Assembly: GCA_012797505.1 (NCBI GenBank)
Contig: JAAZOZ010000029.1
Span: 1 to 20,910, forward strand
Length of the DNA: 20,910 nt
Direction of reading: 5' to 3'
Origin: Smithella sp.
Lineage (GTDB): Bacteria > Desulfobacterota > Syntrophia > Syntrophales > Smithellaceae
Shown piece by piece: positions 15,009 to 20,910 of the stretch (position 1 is its first letter; each line of letters begins with the position of its first letter). The translations under genes and the position numbers were made by a program. A model generated the notes under the pieces. That model saw nothing but the letters and a program-made list of their open reading frames with translations. It ran no database searches and was not told the DNA's origin.

Positions 15009-15467
15009 ATGAAGACATACGCCATTAAGTATGTGGAGTTGGCCGAGCAGCATGCGGGAAGAATGGCCAAAAGATGGGCAATGGACGTCCAAAACAATGT
15101 CCGGACGAAAAGATACAAAAACCTGGATGAAGAAAGCATCATTAATCAGGGCGTCAAGTTCTACCACAATTTCAGTAAAATGTTTGCCGAGGAAAAAATC
15201 AGCGAAGCCACCCTGAAATATTTTCGTACGTATGCCCAGGAAAGTTTTGCCATGGGGATTCCCATGGATGAGGCGGTCTATGCATTGATTCTTTTAAGAA
15301 GACATACCTGGCTTTATGCGGAGTTCCAGACCATCTTCAGCTCCGGCATCGATCAGCGGCAAGCCCTGGATACCCTGAGCCGAACGATCCTGATTTTTGA
15401 CTACGCGATTTATGAAGTGACCAAGGAATATCAGGCATTGATGAAAAAGGGAAAAGACAAAAAATAA
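15009..15467 (+). CDS. Small all-helical protein, RsbRD N-terminal-like, paralogue 1
   Basis: The function is not known. The 152-residue sequence is soluble and predicted helical, with a conserved Trp early (KRWAMDV), RTKRY, KFYHNF, and a highly conserved core YALILLRRHTWLYAEFQTIF followed by FDYAIYEVTKEYQ. The pattern (W, about 20 residues to a tyrosine, 'MGIPMDEAVYAL', then RRH-WLYA) resembles the RsbRD_N domain, a helical input domain of stressosome-type RsbT co-antagonists and some regulators. That assignment is by eye. There is no output domain. AGGAGA precedes the ATG. It forms an operon with the next gene, a paralogue of the same length, 44 nt downstream. Confidence 0.8.
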   Translation: MKTYAIKYVELAEQHAGRMAKRWAMDVQNNVRTKRYKNLDEESIINQGVKFYHNFSKMFAEEKISEATLKYFRTYAQESFAMGIPMDEAVYALILLRRHTWLYAEFQTIFSSGIDQRQALDTLSRTILIFDYAIYEVTKEYQALMKKGKDKK

Positions 15468-15511
15468 CACGCCCCCTTACCCGTAAAGGATGCAAGAGAG
15501 GAGAAAGGATT

Positions 15512-15970
15512 ATGGTAGAATATATTAAGCTGCTGGATGTGCTGGAAGCCAATATTGATGAAATCGCGGCGCACTGGGCCGCTGATGTCAAGAAAAATAA
15601 ACGAACGGTTCATTATAAGGACATTCCCGATGAGAAGCTTGAACTGCAGGCCATTAAATTCTACAGCCAGCTGCGGAATATGATCGTTGCCCCCAACCGT
15701 CTGGACAAAGCGCAGGAATTCTTCATGCACTACGCGAGAACCTGCTACGAAATGGGTGTTCCACTGCATGAATCCATCTACGCCCTGAACATGATGCGCC
15801 GCCATATGTGGCTCTACGCGGAGTTTCAGGCGATTTTTATCAACGCCATCGAGCATAATCAGGCCATCGACTCCGTGATGCGGGTTATGCTGCTTATCGA
15901 TTACGCGGTGTATGAAATCACACAATACTATCAGGATCGCATTCGGCTGGAGGCCAAACAGCAGAGTTAG
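15512..15970 (+). CDS. Small all-helical protein, RsbRD N-terminal-like, paralogue 2
   Basis: This second 152-residue copy is clearly homologous to its upstream neighbour over the full length. Both share W-A-DV-N-RT-Y, KFY, MG(I/V)P, (I/V)YAL, RRH-WLYAEFQ-IF, QA(I/L)D and DYA(I/V)YE(V/I)T. They differ mostly in the N-terminal half and between positions 50 and 75. Such divergence with equal length suggests an old tandem duplication whose products may pair as a heterodimer. As in paralogue 1 there is no enzyme or DNA-binding domain. GAGGAGAAAGG precedes the ATG. A strong terminator follows. Confidence 0.8.
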   Translation: MVEYIKLLDVLEANIDEIAAHWAADVKKNKRTVHYKDIPDEKLELQAIKFYSQLRNMIVAPNRLDKAQEFFMHYARTCYEMGVPLHESIYALNMMRRHMWLYAEFQAIFINAIEHNQAIDSVMRVMLLIDYAVYEITQYYQDRIRLEAKQQS

Positions 15971-16008
15971 CGTCCTGCGGGGCAGACTGATTTGAACGGA
16001 CTCAACCG

Positions 16009-16037
16009 ACGGCAGCGGATGTTTCGCTGCCGTTTTT
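16009..16037 (+). terminator. Rho-independent terminator of the tandem helical-protein operon
   Basis: ACGGCAGCG (16009-16017) and CGCTGCCGT (16025-16033) form a perfect 9-bp stem around a 7-nt loop, followed by TTTTT (16033-16037). It also separates the operon from convergent priA. Confidence 0.92.
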
Positions 16038-16048
16038 GTGTGTTCCCT

Positions 16049-18457
16049 TCACATGAAATTTTCCGGGTCCACATCCACCGTGATTTTTACCGTGCTCGTG
16101 GCGTGCTTCTTCAGAAGCCGGGCGGCCAGGGAATGCATCCGCCGGTTGTCCCTTCCCTTGATCATCATCTGCTGGCGGTGCTCTCCCCGGATTTTCGCCA
16201 GCGGCGATTGGGCCGGGCCGATGATCTCCACGATGTTTTCAAGCCCGGCGCAAAGCGCCCGGGCGTCGCGTCCCAGCTCCCGCGCCGTTTCGTCAAGGGA
16301 GGCCTGCTTTGCCGAGGACAGGCGGAGGTTGATGATGTGTCCGAAGGGCGGGTACTTCAGCGCTTTCCGAAACTCGATTTCCTCTTCGTAAAAAGATAAA
16401 TAGTTGTGGCCGCGCGCGTGACGCAGCGCGTAATGCGCGGGGTTGAAGGTCTGAATGATGACGCGCCCCGCCGTCCGTCCTCTTCCGCCCCGCCCCGCCA
16501 CCTGCGTCAGCATTTGAAACGTTTTTTCCGCGGCGCGGAAGTCCGGCATATTCAGCGATGTATCGGCGGAGACAACGCCCACCAGGGTGATGGACGGAAA
16601 ATCGTGCCCCTTGGCGACCATCTGCGTCCCCACCAGGATATCGATTTCGCCGCGTTCCAGCGCGGCCAGAATCTTTTCCTGCGACCCGCGGCGCGTCGTC
16701 GTGTCGGAATCCATGCGGCTGATGCGCGCCTTCGAAAACAGGCTTTGCAGTTCGGCCTCCAGTTTCTGCGTGCCCGCGCCGTAGTTGAGGATCCGGCCGC
16801 CGCCGCACCGGGGGCAGAGCGGCACGGCCCTGCGGCTGTAATCGCAGTAGTGGCATTTTACGACATTTTCCGCCGGATGGCTTTTCAGGGAAACCGCGCA
16901 GTTGGGGCAGGAAAAGGTGTAGCCGCAGTCGGCGCAGACCAGAAATGTATCGAATCCGCGCTTGTTGAGAAAAAGAAGCGCCTGCTCCCCGCGGTTCAGG
17001 GTGCTCCGAAGCGCCGCGACCAGCGCATCGGAGAGAATCGGCGATTTGCCGCCGGTTCCCTTTTGCATTTTCATGTCCACGACGTCGATGCGCGGCAGCG
17101 GCTGGCGGTTGACCCTTTGGGCCAATTCCAGGTGCGCGTATTTTCCGGCGCGGGCATTGAAGAAGGTGCGCACGCCCGGCGTCGCTGAACCGAGCACGCA
17201 GACGGCGTTTGCGAAACGGGCTTTGACGACGGCCAGGTCGCGGGCGTTGTAGCAGAGCCGTTCGTCCTGCTTGTACGAGGGGTCGTGCTCCTCATCCACA
17301 ATGATGATTTTCAGGTTCGGCAGCGGAGCAAACAGCGCCGAGCGCGCGCCGATCACCAGCTGAATCCGGCCCCTCCGGATCTGGCGCCACTGGTCGTAGC
17401 GGACGCTCTCGGCGATGCCGCTGTGCATCACGGCGATTTTGTCCGGGTCAAACCGCCCGGTGATCCGGGAAATCAACTGCGGCGTGAGGGAAATTTCCGG
17501 GACCAGATAAATGGCCGTGCCTCCCGCCTTCAGCGCCTGCTCGACGGCGCAAAGATACACTTCCGTTTTGCCGCTGCCCGTCACGCCGTGCAGCAGGACC
17601 GGATGAAACGACGCGCTTGCGATAAATTGCTGAAGAGTTTCCAGGGCTTTCTCTTGCTCTTCATTGAGCACAAAATCCGGACGGGGGGTGGCGAGGGCGG
17701 ATTCCATCGGGGCTCTGCGGATAAATTCCTCGTCGCTGATGCAGACGACGCCTTTCTCCAGAAGGCTTTTGACGACGGCGGCGGTCGTTGCGGTTTTCTC
17801 CATCAGCGCGCGGAGCCGGGTCGGCCCTTCTTTTTTCAGGCAATCGGCGACGATCTGCTGCCGGGGCGTCAGCTTCAGCGGATCGGCATCCGGTTCATTG
17901 AGCCGGATGATCTTTTGCGTACGGATGCCCAGCTGCTTTTTTTCCTTTTCCACCACATGAACCAGGCCGGCCACCTGGAGGCTGCGGGCGATCGAAGCCG
18001 CGTTTTTCAGATTGGATTTTCGGATCAGATCATGGAAAGCCAGGCCGCCGGGATATGAATGCAGGATGTCCAGAAGCTTTTTCTGCGCGGGGGTCGGCCT
18101 CGCGTCACAAGCGGCGGGCGCGGGAATCAACCAGCGAAGCTCTTTTCTTTCCGATCCCGCGGGAATCAGCTCGGCCAGTGTTTTTCCCAGCGGATAGATG
18201 AAATAGCCGGAAATCCACTGATAAAATTTCAGGTCCTCCGCGTCGAACAGCGCCTCTTCGTCGAGGACGGCGACGATTGATTTGGCATCTTTGAGCTTGC
18301 AGTCGGCTAATATTTCAACAACAAATCCGGTTCGTTTTCTGAGGCCGAACGGCGCAAAAACGCGTTTGCCGATCCCGACGGCGCTCTGAAGATGGGCCGG
18401 AACTTCATAGGTGAAGAGTTTATCGGCCGGAATGTTGACGGCGACGCTAACGAACAT
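16049..18457 (-). CDS. priA: Primosomal protein N' (replication restart helicase PriA)
   Basis: PriA recognises stalled forks and reloads the replicative helicase. The 802-residue protein (E. coli 732) starts MFVSVAVNIPADKLFTYEVP, the typical 3'-DNA-binding domain. A winged-helix region follows (about 120-250), then the helicase core with Walker A GVTGSGKT (291-298) and DEEH (389-391 region, IIVDEEHDPSYKQ). The zinc-binding insert has eight cysteines (C508, C511, C517, C520, C535, C538, C548, C551), and the second RecA lobe has VGTQMVAKGHDFP and QVAGRGGRG. The extra length lies mainly before residue 260. The frame extends 53 codons upstream, but the ATG at 18457 matches the family start, with a weak AAGG 3-4 nt upstream. 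It is transcribed after dksA but beyond a terminator. Confidence 0.97.
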   Translation of the reverse strand: MFVSVAVNIPADKLFTYEVPAHLQSAVGIGKRVFAPFGLRKRTGFVVEILADCKLKDAKSIVAVLDEEALFDAEDLKFYQWISGYFIYPLGKTLAELIPAGSERKELRWLIPAPAACDARPTPAQKKLLDILHSYPGGLAFHDLIRKSNLKNAASIARSLQVAGLVHVVEKEKKQLGIRTQKIIRLNEPDADPLKLTPRQQIVADCLKKEGPTRLRALMEKTATTAAVVKSLLEKGVVCISDEEFIRRAPMESALATPRPDFVLNEEQEKALETLQQFIASASFHPVLLHGVTGSGKTEVYLCAVEQALKAGGTAIYLVPEISLTPQLISRITGRFDPDKIAVMHSGIAESVRYDQWRQIRRGRIQLVIGARSALFAPLPNLKIIIVDEEHDPSYKQDERLCYNARDLAVVKARFANAVCVLGSATPGVRTFFNARAGKYAHLELAQRVNRQPLPRIDVVDMKMQKGTGGKSPILSDALVAALRSTLNRGEQALLFLNKRGFDTFLVCADCGYTFSCPNCAVSLKSHPAENVVKCHYCDYSRRAVPLCPRCGGGRILNYGAGTQKLEAELQSLFSKARISRMDSDTTTRRGSQEKILAALERGEIDILVGTQMVAKGHDFPSITLVGVVSADTSLNMPDFRAAEKTFQMLTQVAGRGGRGRTAGRVIIQTFNPAHYALRHARGHNYLSFYEEEIEFRKALKYPPFGHIINLRLSSAKQASLDETARELGRDARALCAGLENIVEIIGPAQSPLAKIRGEHRQQMMIKGRDNRRMHSLAARLLKKHATSTVKITVDVDPENFM

Positions 18458-18514
18458 GGGCCTTGTTACCACTTTTGCCGGAAAAAGAAAATATCGGATG
18501 AAAAAACCGGCCAT

Positions 18515-18544
18515 AAAAAAAGCCCCGACTTGGCGGGGCTTTTT
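18515..18544 (-). terminator. Bidirectional rho-independent terminator between dksA and priA
   Basis: AGCCCCG (18521-18527) pairs with CGGGGCT (18534-18540). It is flanked by seven A on the left (18515-18521) and five T on the right (18540-18544). It terminates the minus-strand dksA transcript and could act in both directions. Confidence 0.9.
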
Positions 18545-18561
18545 GGATTCCGGTCCGGTCC

Positions 18562-18942
18562 TTATTCGCCTTTGAGCTTTTCCATTTTTTCCTGCTTGGT
18601 TTTGCAGTCGATGCATTCGGTCGTGACGGGTCTGGCCAGCAGTCTTTTTTCGGAAATCGGGCCGCCGCAGGATTCACAGACGCCGTAAACGCCGTCGTCG
18701 ATTCTTTTGATGGCTTCCTGCATTTTGACGATGAGTTTGCGCTCGCGGTCGCGGATGCGCAGCTCAAAATTGCGGTCGGATTCCAGAGAGGCGCGGTCGT
18801 TGGGATCCGGGAAATTTTCCTTGCCGCTGGTCATTTCCGAGACGGTTTTCCCCGCCTCGTTGAGCAGTTCATTGATTTTTTGAGTCAGCAGTTTGCGGAA
18901 GGCTTCGAGCTTTTCCGGCTTTAAAGTCGTTTGTTTTTCCAA
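18562..18942 (-). CDS. dksA: DksA/TraR-family RNA polymerase-binding zinc-finger protein
   Basis: DksA enters the RNA polymerase secondary channel and, with ppGpp, adjusts transcription of rRNA and biosynthesis genes. This 126-residue form is shorter at the N-terminus than E. coli DksA (151). It retains the coiled-coil tip motif DPNDRA (46-51, DxxDxA), needed for activity in E. coli. The C4 zinc finger has C89, C92, C110 and C113 (CESCGG...CIDCK), with GVYGVCESCG typical of the family. Two starts are possible. A GTG at 18951 touches its own Shine-Dalgarno, while a TTG at 18942 lies 8 nt after AAAGGAG and is preferred. A weak promoter candidate precedes it and a clear terminator follows. Confidence 0.9.
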   Translation of the reverse strand: MEKQTTLKPEKLEAFRKLLTQKINELLNEAGKTVSEMTSGKENFPDPNDRASLESDRNFELRIRDRERKLIVKMQEAIKRIDDGVYGVCESCGGPISEKRLLARPVTTECIDCKTKQEKMEKLKGE

Positions 18943-18978
18943 GGCCGCCACTCCTTTACCTGTAATATTTGGACGATC

Positions 18979-19007
18979 CTTTTACCTAATGGCAGGTGGT
19001 TTGTAAA
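18979..19007 (-). promoter_or_regulatory. Candidate dksA promoter
   Basis: Minus-strand TTTACA (19007-19002), 17 nt and TAAAAG (18984-18979) would give a leader of about 30 nt. The -35 box is good and the -10 box is only fair. Confidence 0.4.
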
Positions 19008-19076
19008 GCAAAAAAATCATGCATAAAAACCCCGAAAAAAACCGCCATCCGGCATACCCACCCGCCCGTTTCGCCT

Positions 19077-19562
19077 TCATTTTTCCAGTCCATAGACCGC
19101 CATGACCTTGTCCACGATGTTGGTCGTGGACTTACCCGCAACTTCCGGAATGATCTCAACCCGTCCACCCCACTGACGGATTTCTTTGCGGCCGACGACT
19201 TGCTCTTCGGCCCAGTCGCCGCCTTTAATCAAAACATCGGGCTTCAGCAGGCAAATCAGCTCCAGAGGGGTCGGTTCTGAAAATATCGTTATAAAATCAA
19301 TGCATTCCAAAGAGGCAAGGACTTCGGCTCTCTCCTTTTCGGGGACCAGCGGCCTTTTGGGCCCCTTGATGGTCTGCACGGAAGAGTCGCTGTTGAGCGC
19401 CAGAACCAGAACATCAGCCGTTTTTCTGGCTTCCTTCAGGTAACGGACATGACCTACGTGAAGAATATCAAAGCAGCCGTTGGTAAAAGCGATCTTTTTT
19501 CCCTCTTTGCGCAGCAGGTCCAGATTTTCCTTTAAGGCGGTTCTGTCCAGAATTTTGTCCAT
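19077..19562 (-). CDS. rfaE2: D-glycero-beta-D-manno-heptose 1-phosphate adenylyltransferase
   Basis: This enzyme makes ADP-heptose from heptose 1-phosphate and ATP, a late step in supplying heptose for the LPS inner core. The 161 residues equal the separate C-terminal half of E. coli HldE. The nucleotidyltransferase motif FTNGCFDILHVGH (26-38, with HVGH 35-38) is clear. Further on are LNSDSSVQTIKGPKRP, the KGGDW segment and KSTTNIVDKV, which matches the family's usual STT(N/K)I. The kinase half (HldE N-terminus) is not in the window. AAAGGAG 5 nt upstream fixes the start at 19562, not the upstream GTG-type start at 19595. It follows comF by 88 nt on the same strand. Confidence 0.95.
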   Translation of the reverse strand: MDKILDRTALKENLDLLRKEGKKIAFTNGCFDILHVGHVRYLKEARKTADVLVLALNSDSSVQTIKGPKRPLVPEKERAEVLASLECIDFITIFSEPTPLELICLLKPDVLIKGGDWAEEQVVGRKEIRQWGGRVEIIPEVAGKSTTNIVDKVMAVYGLEK

Positions 19563-19650
19563 GATGACTCCTTTCCTGACCAGGCGGAAAACCATTTCTA
19601 TAAGGTTGATCTCTTCAGGGCGCCGGTTGCCGCGGGTAGTCCATCAGAGA

Positions 19651-20379
19651 TTAAAGGACTCTGGCCGCCGTCATCGCCGCGACCCGTTTCGCGCCTGCCT
19701 CAACCAGCGTTTTGGCGCATTCGTTGAGGGTGGCCCCTGTCGTGTAAACATCATCCACCAGCAGGAAACTCCCGCCGCGGATCTTGTCCGGATGATTTGC
19801 GGCAAAAGCGCCGGAAATGTTTTTATCCCGCTGGCTTTTGTTCAATCCTGTTTGCGTTAAAGTAAATCTTCGCCTTTTTAGCAAGGAAAAATCGACGGCG
19901 ACGCCATGTTTTTTGCCCAAAGCGCGCGCCAGAACCAGCGATTGGTTAAACCGTCTTTCCCGCAGCCGTCTGATATGCAAAGGCACGGGAATCATCGCGT
20001 CAAAAGCGCTGAAATCGATTCCGGCAAAATCAAAATCGGCCAGAAGACCTGCCAGCGCCGCGCCTGCCGTCAGGTCCCGTCCGTATTTGAACCGGTGGAT
20101 TGCATCGAGGATGATTCCCTCATAGGCAACAGCGGCGCGGGCAAAATCGAACCAGTGAGGATGTTCCATGCATGAACCGCACAGGTGGTTTCCGGCGGAC
20201 GAGTCGGGAAATGTTACCCCGCAGACCGGACAGAGGCTTCCGTCAAGAAAGGTGATCCGGCAAAAACAATCGGCGCAGAAGAACTCCGGGCGGCCGGTGG
20301 GAAGAACGCACGAGCAGGCCAGACAGATTCTCGGGAAAAAAGCATCGGAAATTTGAGAGAGAAACTCACGAAAAATCAA
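19651..20379 (-). CDS. ComF family phosphoribosyltransferase-like protein
   Basis: The 242-residue protein has a Cys-rich N-terminal zinc-binding part (C19, C22, C24, C35, C38, C40, C50, C53, C67, C70). A type I phosphoribosyltransferase fold follows, with FKYGRD (97-102), PVPLHIRRLRERRFNQ (131-145) and the PRPP loop VDDVYTTGAT (208-217). ComF is needed for DNA uptake in naturally competent bacteria, and in others its role is unclear. The start is a TTG at 20379, with AAGGA 6 nt upstream. It overlaps the rsfS stop codon (TTGA), so translation is probably coupled to rsfS. No other competence genes lie in this window. Confidence 0.93.
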   Translation of the reverse strand: MIFREFLSQISDAFFPRICLACSCVLPTGRPEFFCADCFCRITFLDGSLCPVCGVTFPDSSAGNHLCGSCMEHPHWFDFARAAVAYEGIILDAIHRFKYGRDLTAGAALAGLLADFDFAGIDFSAFDAMIPVPLHIRRLRERRFNQSLVLARALGKKHGVAVDFSLLKRRRFTLTQTGLNKSQRDKNISGAFAANHPDKIRGGSFLLVDDVYTTGATLNECAKTLVEAGAKRVAAMTAARVL

Positions 20380-20771
20380 GCCATATCCTTGTTTAATCTC
20401 TTGATTTCCGTTGCGTTTTCATCAATCTCCATCCGCGGCGCGTCCCACAGGTTTTCCAGATCGTAGAATGAGCGGGTGGCTTCCTGAAAGATGGAGATCA
20501 CCACATCGTCATAATCCAGCAGGATCCATTCGGCATTGGTCTCGCCTTCCACGCCCAGCGGACGGATGCCCTCTTTTTTCAGATATTCCTGAACCGCGGA
20601 GGAAACGGCCTGAACCTGCCGGTCGGTTGTCCCAGAGCAGATGAGCATGTAGTCCGTAAAGGAAGAAATCTCCCGAACATTCAAGGCTACGATATTTTTA
20701 GCCTTTTTCTGTAAAACCGCGTTGATGCACAGCATCAGCCGCCGGGCCGATTCATTCTTTTTGAAGGGCAA
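20376..20771 (-). CDS. rsfS: Ribosomal silencing factor RsfS
   Basis: RsfS binds ribosomal protein uL14 (L14) and blocks joining of the subunits when nutrients are low. The 131-residue form contains the family core KKAKNIVALNVREISSFTDYMLICSGTTDRQVQAV, GVEGETNAEWILLDYDDVVISIF and REATRSFYDLENLW-like (EATRSFYDLENLWDAPR). The reading frame is open back to 20852, with an ATG at 20789. However, AGGAGG lies downstream of that ATG, so the TTG at 20771, 5 nt after it, is the likely start. The stop overlaps the comF start. The gene usually next to nadD is not in the window. Confidence 0.94.
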   Translation of the reverse strand: MPFKKNESARRLMLCINAVLQKKAKNIVALNVREISSFTDYMLICSGTTDRQVQAVSSAVQEYLKKEGIRPLGVEGETNAEWILLDYDDVVISIFQEATRSFYDLENLWDAPRMEIDENATEIKRLNKDMA

Positions 20772-20798
20772 AGGATCCTCCTGATGCATAGGTTTATA

Positions 20799-20823
20799 GG
20801 CTGAAGTCCGAAGACTGAAGGCC
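20799..20823 (+). repeat. Degenerate GGCTGAA heptamer repeat, copy 2
   Basis: Units GGCTGAA, GTCCGAA, GACTGAA and GGCC match the 2577-2601 copy at 22 of 25 positions in the same orientation. It sits just upstream of the rsfS start. Confidence 0.7.
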
Positions 20824-20881
20824 AAGAGAAGAGGCGCGTATTGCGACGTCATTCAGAGAGATTTGAATAACGGCCGTTTTT

Positions 20882-20910
20882 GTCATTTCGACCGAAGGGA
20901 GAAATCTTGA
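20882..20910 (+). repeat. Partial dispersed intergenic repeat, cut by window edge
   Basis: The segment GTCATTTCGACCGAAGGG followed by AGAAATCTTGA resembles a family of short repeats found between genes in several bacterial genomes (recalled from experience, not searched). A shorter relative, GTCATTCAGAGAGATTTGA, lies at 20848-20866. No gene is seen between 20790 and 20910. Confidence 0.45.

Overview
The window looks like chromosomal DNA of an anaerobic Gram-negative bacterium, most likely a deltaproteobacterium (Desulfobacterota, Syntrophus/Smithella-like). I infer this from gene content and gene style, not from a search. Gram-negative signs are a heptose-phosphate adenylyltransferase for LPS, a two-partner-like patatin with an outer-membrane barrel, and DksA. 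Anaerobic signs are a class I hybrid-cluster protein with a ferredoxin-like partner and a divergent Crp/Fnr regulator, an AbfD-family flavoprotein, and an acyl-CoA transferase fused to a Pat-type acetyltransferase. There are no rRNA or tRNA genes, CRISPR arrays, insertion sequences or phage genes. It is a mixed metabolic and housekeeping segment.

Layout. 1-1744 (minus): the first 37 or fewer codons of an HrpB-like helicase with a near-consensus promoter, then an AbfD/4-hydroxyphenylacetate-hydroxylase family protein. 2018-6714 (plus): a tight four-gene run, mntP, a DNA-repair methyltransferase, a type Vd-like patatin and an exported Ntn-hydrolase. It ends at a hairpin that serves mainly the facing minus-strand operon. 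6778-9151 (minus): hcp and its iron-sulfur partner, divergent from a Crp/Fnr regulator (9267-9956, plus) that ends in its own terminator. 10037-13157 (minus): a membrane-anchored strictosidine-synthase-like beta-propeller and the CoA-transferase/GNAT fusion. The fusion gene has a consensus promoter overlapped by a perfect inverted repeat. 13491-13889 (plus): a solitary cyclic-nucleotide-binding domain protein. 13890-18457: fmt and priA on the minus strand, separated by a tandem pair of small all-helical paralogues on the plus strand. 18562-20771 (minus): dksA, the heptose adenylyltransferase, comF and rsfS. The right edge carries short dispersed repeats.

How the genes may work together. Hcp, its iron-sulfur partner and the divergent regulator form a nitrosative-stress module. 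A candidate FNR-type half-conserved site lies at about -41.5 from the predicted hcp start. The most interesting proposal concerns 11256-13889. A lone cyclic-nucleotide-binding protein is divergent from an acyl-CoA transferase whose C-terminus resembles the GNAT domain of Pat lysine acetyltransferases. In mycobacterial PatA these two domain types are fused in one protein, so this pair may be a split cyclic-nucleotide/acetylation switch on acyl-CoA metabolism. Other points of interest are the substituted catalytic and cluster residues of the AbfD-like protein and the RsbRD-N-like tandem pair.
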